From Nioella nitratireducens (GTDB lineage Bacteria; Pseudomonadota; Alphaproteobacteria; Rhodobacterales; Rhodobacteraceae), in the NCBI RefSeq assembly GCF_001879715.1, contig NZ_MNBW01000022.1, positions 1 through 42,849 of the forward strand: a stretch of 42,849 nt of DNA. The letters are read 5' to 3'. Positions within the stretch are counted from its first letter, which is position 1. Each line of letters starts with the position of its first letter. Positions 7,490 through 16,718 of the stretch are shown here, piece by piece. The notes beneath the pieces were generated by a model. It was not told where the DNA came from. It worked only from the letters and a program-made list of their open reading frames with translations, and did no database searches. The position numbers and the translations under genes are program-made.

Positions 7490-8200
7490 TCATGACCATC
7501 GAACCTCGGTCAAGAGATACTCCCTAATTATGCTGCGCACGACGATGCCATCGTTCTCAAAAACTGTAAAAACATAGACACCAGGTTGCACAATGATCCA
7601 CCCGGCCGCCATGTCTTCTCCGGAGTAAAGCCGCTGAAGCAATCGACTGCCGACCTCCGGCCAGGCATTGCCATGATCGACGAGCAGAAATTCCGTGATC
7701 CATTTCTCAGGTGCCGTGATTAGCGGCTGAAGAAGAACGTGTTCAGGCTGACCGAAGCAAGGCTGTCCCAGTTCGTAGTGGGCGTGACCGCGAGCGTTTT
7801 TCACAACGACCTTTTCGATCCGTTCAAGTTCGGGACGCCAAATGAGCCGCTGGACCCCATCTTCATCCACGTAGGTTTCGGCGGAGCGACTGATCTCGGC
7901 CGCCAGTTTCGAATTTCCAAAAAGTGCGCGGCGAGCGCTCTCAAACATTTCAGGAACGGGTTCTACGCTTCCGGACATGGTGGCGCCGAGAAATGCCGCG
8001 AAGTATTCCTCGTTAGCTGAAAATCCATTGTTGCATTCCCCGCAAATCTCCACGACGTGCACATTGACCGGTAGCGGGCGATCCAAGAGCACTTTTGAGG
8101 GAACGTGATCACGCGTACTCGTCGTCTCGCTCAACGAGGCTCCGCAGTGCAAGCAGAATCCTCTGTACCGTGCGTCCGTAAAGTCCCTAATCGTCCTCAT
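7490..8200 (-). CDS. HNH-like zinc protein (236 aa)
   Basis: The N-terminal 60 residues look like a zinc-stabilised HNH nuclease core: CLHC at residues 16-19, DHVPSK starting at D31-H32, then CGEC at 53-56 followed by NNGFSANEEYF. The other 170 residues are not recognised. The start overlaps the PIN-like gene by 14 bases, making this the last member of the five-gene GHKL operon. If the second and third HNH residues are functional it would cut DNA; otherwise the Cys pairs may only hold a treble clef. Function of the C-terminal part unknown. Confidence 0.65.
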   Translation of the reverse strand: MRTIRDFTDARYRGFCLHCGASLSETTSTRDHVPSKVLLDRPLPVNVHVVEICGECNNGFSANEEYFAAFLGATMSGSVEPVPEMFESARRALFGNSKLAAEISRSAETYVDEDGVQRLIWRPELERIEKVVVKNARGHAHYELGQPCFGQPEHVLLQPLITAPEKWITEFLLVDHGNAWPEVGSRLLQRLYSGEDMAAGWIIVQPGVYVFTVFENDGIVVRSIIREYLLTEVRWS

Positions 8201-9266
8201 TCAGCTGTCCAATTTGCTCGTCTATCTCCTTTAGGCGCAGTCTAACTGACGCTCGGTCAGACATCGGACCACGCGATGCGCGGTGATCCGGAGCACCGGA
8301 TAACAATGCGATTAGATCGTCGCGCTCGTCCTCCAAAGTGGCCAACTGTTCCACGCGATTTCGTTCAGATTCGCTCTTCGACAGACGTTCCTTGGCTTCA
8401 CTGTCTTGCCTCAGACTTTGTTCCACCGCATCCAGATCTTTCTGAATCTCCGGATGATGTTCGGCGGCGATCCGTATGAAGTTCCCAAACTCGTAGATGT
8501 GAAAATCCTGATCGCTTTCGCGCTTAAATTCTTCTACGAGTTCGGGCCGCGGACCAAGCTTCTTGCCTTTATGGATCCACCACCAGTCTTCCTTGACGTC
8601 ATCCGATATGAAAATGACTGGCCGTTTCTCTGTTTTCGCCTTCTCGATCATGTCCTTCCAGATGATCAGGTCGCCGTACTTGCGGTACTCGTCGCCATCC
8701 TTCTTGGCGTCGAGGTAACCGGGCGGCACCTTGGTCGCATATCGGGTTTCGCCCTCTTTTTTGATCTTCCCAAGTTCCGCTTCTGGCCACCGCTCACTGA
8801 CACGATCCTCCAAGAGCTCAGTCAAGCGATTGACCACAGTCCCAATCTCCGCGTCAGGGTGCGCGTTTCGCGCGGATTCGATCCTATTTTTGAAGTCCGT
8901 CAGATGGACGTCGAGCGCTGAAACCTCGCGTTCGATGTCGATCGTGGGGTGGGCTCTCAACTGTCGCAGTTGTTCTCGGGCCTGTCGGATCGTCTTCTCA
9001 TGATCCCGTACGATCTGATCGTATGCGTCTAAGCCCGAGCGCTCCACGTCGAGCCGGTTTCGATGGAACTCGAGTGCGACCTGATAAGGCACCCAGAGGG
9101 ACGGTCGTAAGACGCCGAAGAGGCGAAGCAGCTCCTCACGCACCGCTTTCGGGTGTCGCACGCAGTGCAGTAGGATGTTCGCGTCCGGGACGAAGAGCGC
9201 GTTTTTCCAAATCTCGGCAAGCTCCCCGGCCGTCTTTGGATACCATCCCTCAAGCGCTTTTCGCAT
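8187..9266 (-). CDS. PIN-like nuclease, DUF4935 type (359 aa)
   Basis: PIN-type metal nucleases cut RNA or DNA with a set of acidic residues. Here ALFVPDANILLH places D28, VALEF gives E66, YGDLIIWKDMI gives D199, and VIFISDDVKEDWW gives D222/D223, the order expected for PIN_8. Between them is a long charged helical insert (about residues 85-165), and the C-terminus (about 285-359) is a predicted coiled coil. It starts three bases after the stop of the 175-aa gene and overlaps the HNH-like gene by 14 bases. Likely effector or RNA-cleaving part of the operon; substrate not deducible. Confidence 0.75.
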   Translation of the reverse strand: MRKALEGWYPKTAGELAEIWKNALFVPDANILLHCVRHPKAVREELLRLFGVLRPSLWVPYQVALEFHRNRLDVERSGLDAYDQIVRDHEKTIRQAREQLRQLRAHPTIDIEREVSALDVHLTDFKNRIESARNAHPDAEIGTVVNRLTELLEDRVSERWPEAELGKIKKEGETRYATKVPPGYLDAKKDGDEYRKYGDLIIWKDMIEKAKTEKRPVIFISDDVKEDWWWIHKGKKLGPRPELVEEFKRESDQDFHIYEFGNFIRIAAEHHPEIQKDLDAVEQSLRQDSEAKERLSKSESERNRVEQLATLEDERDDLIALLSGAPDHRASRGPMSDRASVRLRLKEIDEQIGQLNEDD

Positions 9267-9269
9267 CCC

Positions 9270-9797
9270 TCACTCCCACCAAACAATCGGGTCGACACCT
9301 AGGCGAGCGGCGGCGTCCCGAACCAGCTCTCGCATATCGAGATCGAACGTTTTGCCATTCTCTATCACGACGACCGAGCAGGCTTTCGCACGGGACGACG
9401 CCCGTTGCCGTTCGAAAGCCGCCATCAGCAAATGTTTCCAATCCCGACTGTTCCCCCAGCAGACCACCCTTCCGTCGCTCAAGAGCAGCCCGTGGGGTTT
9501 GATGTATTTCTGGACGATCGTGTGTTCCGCTGGGATGTCGAGCGCACGAAGAACCTGATCGGCGCTCTCAAGCAGCCGTTCGCGCGCATAATCCTTGACC
9601 AGAGTATCTTTGATATAGACCCGCACCGCACGCGGGTCCATGAAATGCCCGAGCTTGCCACCGATCTCGGGCGCGCGTGTCCACTGTTCGTAAAAGTTCG
9701 AGTGGTCCGCGTCTGACATGGTGAGCCAGCTCAAATCGTCCAGCTTCGCCCATAGCGCCTCCTTGATGGAGCGCCTGATCTCCTCGGGGATGTTCAT
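9270..9797 (-). CDS. Unrecognised operon protein (175 aa)
   Basis: I do not recognise this family. It has a helical N-terminus (EEIRRSIKEALWAKLDDLSW), a conserved-looking centre with DPRAVRVYIKDTLVKDYARE, and a C-terminal half with KPHGLLLSDGRVVCWGNSRDWKHLLMAA in pieces, ending in VDPIVWWE. There are no obvious catalytic motifs, signal peptide or membrane segment. It overlaps the helicase stop by four bases (ATGA) and is followed after three bases by the PIN-like gene, so it is made with them. It may be an adaptor or specificity factor; this is only inference from position. Confidence 0.7.
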   Translation of the reverse strand: MNIPEEIRRSIKEALWAKLDDLSWLTMSDADHSNFYEQWTRAPEIGGKLGHFMDPRAVRVYIKDTLVKDYARERLLESADQVLRALDIPAEHTIVQKYIKPHGLLLSDGRVVCWGNSRDWKHLLMAAFERQRASSRAKACSVVVIENGKTFDLDMRELVRDAAARLGVDPIVWWE

Positions 9798-11467
9798 TGC
9801 ACGGTGCCCCCGCCATGGGGCGCCGGGAAGTCAAAACGGGGCAGTTCAAGCATCGCGTCACCTTCTCGTGAGAAAAGATCGGCCTGGTCTTTCATCCATT
9901 CCAACATGAAGCTCCCGGCACTGGCGTCGCGGAACTCGACGACGCCGGGCAATCGAAGCCGTTCGATGTCGCCCTTTGCGCCTCGCTCCAGCTCAATCAC
10001 CTCTGCAATCCTGCGAATGTCACTCACGAAATCCAGGACCACCACCTTGTCTTTGGTTGGGCTCGTTCGCAGGCCTCGCCCCAACTGTTGCACGAAGATC
10101 CTGCGGCTATGGGTCACCCGCATGAAAGCGATGAGATCCACGTCCGGCACATCTACTCCCTCATTGAAGAGATCTCGGGTCGTGACAAGGTCAAGGGCGC
10201 CGCTCCTGAAACGGGCCATCACTTCGTCGCGATCCCGGCCCGACATCTCTCCGGTGATCGCCTCGCAACGTAAACCGAAGAGCCCGAGCATCGCCGCGAA
10301 GCTTTTCGCGTGCAGAACGGTGGAGCAAAAAACGATACCAGACCGGCGACTTTCGGCGTCGAAGACCTCTCTTATCCTGCGGGCCGCCTCCTCGTCGCGT
10401 GTCGGCAGCAGCAAACGCTTGTTCAACTGTGTAATCGAGTATGCGTTGCGGGATTGATCACGCACGAATTGCCAATCGATGTCGTCCGCGAACATGCGGT
10501 AGTCGGCCTCGCACAGAAAGCCGCGCCTCAGCCCTTCCGCGATTCCGACACGAATTACGGGTGGGCCCAAAAGTGTGTCGATGTCATAGCCATCCCCCCG
10601 CCAAGGGGTCGCGGTGACACCGCCAATCATTGAATCCACCATTCGATCAGTCACGTGGCGGAAGGTGTCGGAGCCGACATGATGCGCCTCGTCAATCAAG
10701 ACAAGCCCGAAGTCCGGAAGCTCGTCGAGCCGCGCGACGGCACTCTGAACGGTCGCGAATGTTATCCCATCCCAGAATGCCGGCGCCTCGCCTCCGATCA
10801 GGCGATGGGTTGGAATTGTTTTTGGTAGTTGATCCCAGAACGCACGCTGCAGCTGGTCCACGAGCTCGCGTGTCCCCGCTAACACAAGGGCCCTGCCATC
10901 TGGGACACGCGCGTCCGCGAACAGACGCGCGGTCGCCTCCGACATCACCACGGTCTTCCCAAGACCGGTGGCGAGCACGACCTGCCCCCTACCCGTCTCC
11001 CGAAGCGCGCCCACGAAAAGTTCGACGGCGCTTTCCTGATAGTCCCTTAGATTTCTGCGCGCTGGCGGGAACGGCGGGCTCTTTTGGGCCATTGCGAGAA
11101 GCGTGGCCGGCTCAAGCACCCCGATCTTCAGCCCAAGCTTGCCCCAGCGTTCAATGGCGGCACGCGTCGCGGGGCCCGCCGGACGAGAGGTCGCGACATA
11201 CATCCTTGAGGCGCGGTAGAAGCGCCCTGCCTCGGCGACCTCGTCGACCGCGGCCGCCGCAGCGAAACCATTTGTGGTGAACTTGCATTGGATGACCCAA
11301 AGCTCGCCGTTCTTCCGGCCCAAGACATCCGCGCCGCGATCTCCTGATCCACCTACAACCCGCACATCCTGGAAACCATTGCAGATCAGCAGTCGAGCGA
11401 CGTCACGCTCGAAGGCTTGCCAAGGCCCTTTCAGTAACCGTCTGGCATCCAGAAAGGCGTCCGTCAT
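9794..11467 (-). CDS. REase-fused superfamily 2 helicase (557 aa)
   Basis: The N-terminus (about 1-125) is a PD-(D/E)XK nuclease of the Mrr type: E20, then GGSGDRGADVLG with D47 and VIQCK at residues 58-62. It is followed by an SF2 helicase: ATGLGKT at 166-172, DEAH at 259-262, TATPWR at 285-290 and the late motif QQLGRGLR. The combination suggests ATP-driven movement coupled to DNA cutting, as in restriction systems. It overlaps the GHKL gene by four bases upstream and the 175-aa gene by four bases downstream. Iyer, Abhiman and Aravind described such fused helicases next to MORC-like GHKL ATPases in bacterial restriction neighbourhoods (from memory). Confidence 0.9.
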   Translation of the reverse strand: MTDAFLDARRLLKGPWQAFERDVARLLICNGFQDVRVVGGSGDRGADVLGRKNGELWVIQCKFTTNGFAAAAAVDEVAEAGRFYRASRMYVATSRPAGPATRAAIERWGKLGLKIGVLEPATLLAMAQKSPPFPPARRNLRDYQESAVELFVGALRETGRGQVVLATGLGKTVVMSEATARLFADARVPDGRALVLAGTRELVDQLQRAFWDQLPKTIPTHRLIGGEAPAFWDGITFATVQSAVARLDELPDFGLVLIDEAHHVGSDTFRHVTDRMVDSMIGGVTATPWRGDGYDIDTLLGPPVIRVGIAEGLRRGFLCEADYRMFADDIDWQFVRDQSRNAYSITQLNKRLLLPTRDEEAARRIREVFDAESRRSGIVFCSTVLHAKSFAAMLGLFGLRCEAITGEMSGRDRDEVMARFRSGALDLVTTRDLFNEGVDVPDVDLIAFMRVTHSRRIFVQQLGRGLRTSPTKDKVVVLDFVSDIRRIAEVIELERGAKGDIERLRLPGVVEFRDASAGSFMLEWMKDQADLFSREGDAMLELPRFDFPAPHGGGTVQ

Positions 11468-13797
11468 TCCAAATCCACATCCGGCTTCATGAGACGGAGG
11501 GAGCAGGTCGCTCGAATGATCTCGTCGCGGTTCGCGGTCTCCAGGTCGCGAGAGGACTGGTTCGCTAACCAGAGCGTATCTCCCAGATAGGCCTCATAGC
11601 GGGCGGCTAGACGACGCCGAGCCTCCTCATCGATATGGTCGGCGCCAAAACTAAGGGTCTCATAGGGGTCCGACCAATACTTGCCATCGAAGAACAGTTC
11701 TGGATGCCGAGTGAAGGTCGCGACGACAGCCTGAGGATCCATATACTCCCAGAAACGGCCTTCGGAAATCACCTTGGGCACATCCAGGACCCCGCGCGCG
11801 GCCATTCTTCGCGCGACATGCTCCCGATCGGGCTTCGAGAGCTCGGCGTAGTATGTTTGACCTTGACCCTCCGGGATCAGATGCGCCACCGCCTTCGCGA
11901 ATTCCTCCAGGCCCGTGTTCGCCATCGAAATGACTTCGGACGGCTCCAGTCGTGTCGCGCTGGCATAACTCGAGCGGTAGTCGGCGAGAATATTCGCCAG
12001 CGTCACGTCATGCACCTGGCCTTTCAGGAAATCCAGGGTCTGTACCGAAAGTTCGGTCAGTAGCGCGTCCATGGCGGTCATCGTCGTCGACCGAAACACG
12101 TCATGGGTCGGGTTGATCACGAATGCGTAGGTTCGGGTCGCGACGTCATCGAGTTCAAACGACCAGGGGAGACTGCCCGTGAGCGCCTTGTCCGTTGGAT
12201 CCGAGGCGAAGGCTTCCACTTGGAACTCGACTCGATAAGTGGGGTGCACGTATTTGCGCGATAGCTCATGAATCTGATTGCGCTCCGCCGTCTTCTCGGC
12301 GGGTTCCGGCACTGGCGCGGCACTCGAGCCATCGGTATCACTCCGCGAGCCGCCGTCGCCCGACGACCCGCCCTCGCCATCGTCAAGGAAGCCATCTGGA
12401 AGGTCAGTGTCGCCACCCTCCCCCAGAATTTCTTTGTCCTGCTCCTCTACCAGTTTCCACCACCGCTCGTCGTCAAGATAGTCGGCGTCGTTCTCATAGA
12501 ACGACTGGGCCATCTGCTCGGACCGATCATTGTCCTTGACCACGAGCACCCTTGACCACAGACCGTTCTTGCCTTGCGGGCTGGAGCGCCGGAACGCCTG
12601 GAACAACTTGTAGAGAGGGCTCGTGTTGCCGTCGAAGCCACTTTGCTTCGCCGCTTGCGGTCGTAGTGGGCCCTCTCCCCGGACGACGCGGACCATCTCC
12701 TCCCAAGACGGATCGTCCCGCTCGAAACGATCCTTGGTGTAGCTTACGCGGCAATGGTCGAGATGAACCTCCCCCACGAAACGACCGCGGCTTCGCGGAT
12801 CGTCAATCGGATACTCTATCTCCGCATTGTCCCCGTTGTTCCAAGTGAAGAGGTCTTTCGAGCCGATCTCGATCTTGCGGCCGTTCCGGATGAAGTCGAT
12901 ACCGAAGTCAGATTTATGCAAATAGCGTTGGAGGCCAACCCATCCTTTCACCCGGCGTTCCGTCGTGACGATCTCGCAATTCGGGCCGCCGTTCGGGCAT
13001 TGCTCCTCATCGCCGTTCAACGCCCGCATGCAATGCGTGCAATAGCGTCGGGCCGCGAGCGCAACGTCGAAGCGCTCGACGGCATGGACAACCGTCCCGT
13101 CGCTCAGCTCCACCGATCGCTCGGGATCCCAATGACAATGGCGTCTGGGATCCACCTTCGTTCCATTGACTTTAAGCCTAACCCGGCCAGCGTCAGACTC
13201 GCGCAAGATCGCGGAATAGGCTCGAGCAAGGTTTTTGCGGATCGTCCCAAGATTTGCCGACCTCGCGAGATAGGCGCGCTGGTCGGGCTTCAGCTTTGTG
13301 ATGATGATTTCGGTCCCATGCTGCGCGTGGTCCGGCTTCACCCTTGTTTGCCGAGGTGTCTTGTAACTCTGGCTCGCTCGAAGGCCTTCGAGGTCGATAC
13401 GCACACCAACCCACTCTGGCTCGCCAGCGCGGGTGGTCCAGACTTCTGTTACCGTGCCGAGCCGAGCGGTGGCAATGTTGAAACCCATGCCGAACAGCCC
13501 GAGGTTAGTCAGAGGATTGTTGCCCGACCACCCAGCTCGAACCGCGCGTTCCAATACATCGATCGCCATCCCGGGGCCGTTGTCTCGGATGGAGAGACGT
13601 GCGTCGCTCTTGTTCGAGGTGGGGATCGTGATCGTGATTTCAGGATGTTCTATCATCGCGCCAGATCGAGCCGCCCCTACGAAACCATCAATGCTGTTGT
13701 CAATCAGTTCGGCGATGCAACGCCACTGGTGAAGATTGATCTCACCGAGCATCTGCAAGACGCGGGCATCGGGAGTAAGGTCAAATTCTTGAGTCAT
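11464..13797 (-). CDS. GHKL/MORC-like ATPase with zinc motif (777 aa)
   Basis: Bergerat-fold ATPase: the N box AELIDN (E30, N34), DNGPGM at residues 72-77, GLFGMGF at 100-106 and HGTEI near 160. It is related to MutL, Hsp90 and MORC proteins. A four-cysteine insert, CTHC at 253-256 then C267 and C274, probably forms a zinc ribbon in the transducer part. Residues about 465-510 are an acidic, glycine/serine-rich linker, and the last 250 residues are a helical domain not recognised. The ATG at 13797 is chosen over a GTG nine bases upstream because GGTGG precedes it. First gene of the five-gene operon, probably an ATP-gated clamp acting with the helicase. Confidence 0.85.
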   Translation of the reverse strand: MTQEFDLTPDARVLQMLGEINLHQWRCIAELIDNSIDGFVGAARSGAMIEHPEITITIPTSNKSDARLSIRDNGPGMAIDVLERAVRAGWSGNNPLTNLGLFGMGFNIATARLGTVTEVWTTRAGEPEWVGVRIDLEGLRASQSYKTPRQTRVKPDHAQHGTEIIITKLKPDQRAYLARSANLGTIRKNLARAYSAILRESDAGRVRLKVNGTKVDPRRHCHWDPERSVELSDGTVVHAVERFDVALAARRYCTHCMRALNGDEEQCPNGGPNCEIVTTERRVKGWVGLQRYLHKSDFGIDFIRNGRKIEIGSKDLFTWNNGDNAEIEYPIDDPRSRGRFVGEVHLDHCRVSYTKDRFERDDPSWEEMVRVVRGEGPLRPQAAKQSGFDGNTSPLYKLFQAFRRSSPQGKNGLWSRVLVVKDNDRSEQMAQSFYENDADYLDDERWWKLVEEQDKEILGEGGDTDLPDGFLDDGEGGSSGDGGSRSDTDGSSAAPVPEPAEKTAERNQIHELSRKYVHPTYRVEFQVEAFASDPTDKALTGSLPWSFELDDVATRTYAFVINPTHDVFRSTTMTAMDALLTELSVQTLDFLKGQVHDVTLANILADYRSSYASATRLEPSEVISMANTGLEEFAKAVAHLIPEGQGQTYYAELSKPDREHVARRMAARGVLDVPKVISEGRFWEYMDPQAVVATFTRHPELFFDGKYWSDPYETLSFGADHIDEEARRRLAARYEAYLGDTLWLANQSSRDLETANRDEIIRATCSLRLMKPDVDLE

Positions 13798-13941
13798 GTT
13801 TTCCACCGATCAGGCACCACTCACTACGAATTACTGGAGTTTCGTGTGTTAAGAAAGCTTTTGCCTGAGGAATCTGGAGTTTAGGTGTTTGATCCCACGG
13901 TTTGTTGATGCGATCCTTTCGAAGGAATGGAAGGAAGCACT

Positions 13942-14190
13942 ATGGGACAAGTTCGTCACGGGAGCGCCACGACGACGCACGCCGTCAGAGCTGCAATACA
14001 GCGATCGCAGGCTTCACTCGCGCAGTTGAGCCGGGAGCTCGGCATCAACCCGCAGACGGTGGCGAAGTGGCGGAAGCGGGCGACGGTCGAGTACATGAAG
14101 ACCGGCCCGACAGAACCGCAGTCCACGGTACTGACCGAGGCCGAAGAGGCGACGGTTGTCGCCTTCCGGCGCCATAACCGGCGCGTCGCA
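13942..14190 (+). pseudogene. IS481-family transposase N-terminal fragment
   Basis: The frame from 13942 starts MGQVRHGSATTTHAVR and carries the helix-turn-helix SRELGINPQTVAKWRKRATV and the STVLTEAEEATVVAFRRH stretch typical of IS481-type transposases. Homology stops abruptly after FRRH, and the DDE catalytic core is missing. The left end of the element probably lies between 13846 and 13942, but the terminal repeat cannot be fixed. The scar sits between the GHKL operon and the Eco29kI-like restriction pair, so insertion and deletion here may have separated a formerly joined locus. Confidence 0.8.
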
Positions 14191-14363
14191 CGCGACCAAA
14201 ACCCGAGACCTGCAAGATCTCCTGGGGCAGGTCACAAACTATAGAACCAGGGGGCTACAGCATACGCGATATTGGTTAAATCTACTCAGCTAATCGTAAA
14301 ATCACTCTATCAACCACATACTTACATTACAGCATGACCGATAATAATGGGTCAAAGCAGCAT

Positions 14364-15239
14364 CTAGTCGGTGTCGTTGGGCCGCTCTTCCATTTCTGTC
14401 TCCCTTTCCGGATCGAAACGATCAGCTTGGCGAATTCCTTCAGCGAACGCGTTAAAAATGGCCTCCGTCGTCCTGAAAATAGGTTTGGTCCGAAAATGCT
14501 CGGATACCTCCAAGCGAATACTCTCAGTAGATTTGGCCTCGGGGTTGCCTTCCGCCCAAGTCCGACCCGGATGTATTGTGTCCCATGGCGATTTGTTGTT
14601 TGCACGAGTGGTCGCTGCGTCACCATGCTTGCCGATCCCGAAAAGTATCTTGGTCTCGTTGTTCCATATCGGCCAGAACAGACGGATGAGATGGTTTTCG
14701 GCAGCGGCTTGGTAACCGCTCTGCACGGCCAAGGCTCGGCATTCGAAGTCCTTGAGATCGATGCCCGCCACTTTCTCTATGTTTTTACGATGCTCATTCA
14801 ATCTACCAAAGAGCTTTGTCTCCTGCTCTATGACGGTTTTGGCACCGGTCGGAGGATCAGCCTTCCCAACATAGATCGGGGTTTCGGTGCCTGAGATCGG
14901 CGTGTAAATATCTGCAGGCCCATTATAGTATATCGCATACACGCCTGAACCGTAGAACGGCGTGATTGCTCCAAGCGGCAATCGTTCTTGTGATAGCAGG
15001 GCCAAGGCCACAAAATGCCCAATCAAACGCGGTTCCGAGGGATCGAAAAACGCATCCGGCAATCTTATCGGATCAATGTTCCGCTCCAGCTTGCGTAGCG
15101 CGTCCTTCATATCGGCGATGGCCGCCAGAACGCGCTTACGCGAAGGTGGAGTCAGCTCCGCTACCCGAACCATTTCTGCGAACTGCTCCAAGGCGGCAGC
15201 TGTCTCATCCGCTTTTTTGAGCTCGGGTCGGCGTGCCAT
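14364..15239 (-). CDS. Eco29kI-like GIY-YIG restriction endonuclease (291 aa)
   Basis: Type II restriction enzyme of the GIY-YIG fold. GSGVYAIYY (Y101) and PIYVGK (Y123) are the two GIY-YIG halves. R146 and H150 in GRLNEHR, E181 in AAAENHL and N193 in WPIWNN follow with the same R-to-H and E-to-N spacing as in Eco29kI. A helical region of about 90 residues precedes the core. The ATG at 15239 lies two bases after the methyltransferase stop; longer frames run into that gene. Eco29kI recognises CCGCGG, but the site here cannot be proved from sequence. Confidence 0.85.
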   Translation of the reverse strand: MARRPELKKADETAAALEQFAEMVRVAELTPPSRKRVLAAIADMKDALRKLERNIDPIRLPDAFFDPSEPRLIGHFVALALLSQERLPLGAITPFYGSGVYAIYYNGPADIYTPISGTETPIYVGKADPPTGAKTVIEQETKLFGRLNEHRKNIEKVAGIDLKDFECRALAVQSGYQAAAENHLIRLFWPIWNNETKILFGIGKHGDAATTRANNKSPWDTIHPGRTWAEGNPEAKSTESIRLEVSEHFRTKPIFRTTEAIFNAFAEGIRQADRFDPERETEMEERPNDTD

Positions 15240-15241
15240 CG

Positions 15242-16459
15242 CTAAGCGACCTCGGACTCGTTCAGCCTCGCGGCAACGCTCTCGCCGACAACTCGCGCAA
15301 GCTCCGCTGGAACGGCGTTCCCCAGTTGTCGCATGCATTCGGTCCATGCGCCGTGAAATTTATACCCATCTGGAAACGTTTGGATTCTAGCACCTTCGCG
15401 GACCGTGAAGTATCGAACCGAGCCATCGGCCCTGCGCAGCATGTTCTCTCCGCCGGGCACGCCGTGAACTCCCGCCTTAAGAGTTTTTGCTGGCTCGTCA
15501 AGATAGCTCCCGGTATGGCCTGGATAGGCCTTCGCGTTTGGCTGAAAACGATGATCCGAGACCATTTGCGAAGTTTTGGCTCTCTCCGGGTCCGGCAGAT
15601 CTCCGATCGCGTCCCGCGTCGTGCGCCACGGCAGACTTTCCGGTTTTTCTTCGACAGATAGGCGCTTCGACAACTGCAGTGCCCGCCCTTCGAGAATCCG
15701 GTCTTTCTTGGCAACGCCGTGACGCTCCCAGTAGCCACCGAACATCTGATCCCAAACGAGCGCGTCCTGCGTGAAGTCGCCCGGCCCAAATGACCACCGC
15801 GCGTCCACATCGTCACGGAACCCAACAAACAGTACGCGCTCACGTTTTTGCGGCACACCGTAGTTTGCCGAGTTGAGTAGCTTTGTAACCACTTGATAAT
15901 GGAGTCCCGGACGTCTCGTCGAGGTATGGTGTTGCTCAAGGCGGCAAAGGTGCTCCTGCCACTCCTCATCAGGTCGAGCTACGAGTTCAGGGTGCTCCAT
16001 CTGGAGTTTCACATATTCAAAATAGCTAAGGAACGATGCCCGGGTTAGTCCTTTCACGTTTTCGAAGACGAACGCACGAGGGCGAGCTTCCCGAAGCGCG
16101 CGCACAGCCTGCGGAAACATGTCCCGAGCATCATCGTATGCACGATGTCGGCCTCCCAAGCTGAACGGCTGACAGGGTGGACCGCCTGAGATTAGATCGA
16201 GCTTTCCCGCAAACTGCATAAAATCGACCTTGCGGACGTCGCCCTCGACGACGCGCCATGGACGCTCTCCCTTTGGCCGACCATCATCACCAAGAATTCG
16301 GTGGTTGTCGCGAAGGGTATCGCAGCACCATTTGTTGTACTCGACAACCATTTGCGGAACGAAACCCGCCTGCGCGAGTCCTATCCCAAGTCCGCCTGCA
16401 CCCGCGAAGAGCTCCACCGATTTTCGGAACAAGGGCTTGGCAGGCTGTTTGCTCGACAT
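15242..16459 (-). CDS. DNA C5-cytosine methyltransferase (405 aa)
   Basis: Protects host DNA from the partner endonuclease. The standard motifs are all present: VELFAGAGGLGIGL (residues 15-28) binds SAM, GGPPCQPFS (92-100) holds the catalytic C96, ENVKG begins at 133, QKRERV is at 204-209, and the last motif contains QLGNAVP. The variable region between about 215 and 330 would set the target. AGGAGGAG precedes the start. It is the first gene of the pair, so methylation is made before or with the endonuclease. The similarity to M.Eco29kI-type enzymes is by context and general match. Confidence 0.93.
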   Translation of the reverse strand: MSSKQPAKPLFRKSVELFAGAGGLGIGLAQAGFVPQMVVEYNKWCCDTLRDNHRILGDDGRPKGERPWRVVEGDVRKVDFMQFAGKLDLISGGPPCQPFSLGGRHRAYDDARDMFPQAVRALREARPRAFVFENVKGLTRASFLSYFEYVKLQMEHPELVARPDEEWQEHLCRLEQHHTSTRRPGLHYQVVTKLLNSANYGVPQKRERVLFVGFRDDVDARWSFGPGDFTQDALVWDQMFGGYWERHGVAKKDRILEGRALQLSKRLSVEEKPESLPWRTTRDAIGDLPDPERAKTSQMVSDHRFQPNAKAYPGHTGSYLDEPAKTLKAGVHGVPGGENMLRRADGSVRYFTVREGARIQTFPDGYKFHGAWTECMRQLGNAVPAELARVVGESVAARLNESEVA

Positions 16460-16718
16460 GATGCTCCTCCTGCAGGGCTTTTCATCGACTTAGAACAAAA
16501 TCACCGTCAAGTATCAAGAACAGATTGACAACATCTGGTTTAAGTTCGAGCCACGACCCCCACAAATTGACCGAACCAAACAGCAGGTTGGCCTTGCCTC
16601 AAGGGGGGGGTGAATTGCAGCGTTCTGCCCTGATAAGTAGTGAATAGTTCGCCGGTCTTTCGGCATAGAGCTTGACGTCAAACCAAACCTGCCTCGAATT
16701 CATGTATAACGATAAAGG

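Noticed and set aside
12754-13884. Plus-strand frame of 376 codons
   Set aside because: Antisense shadow of the GHKL ATPase in high-GC DNA.
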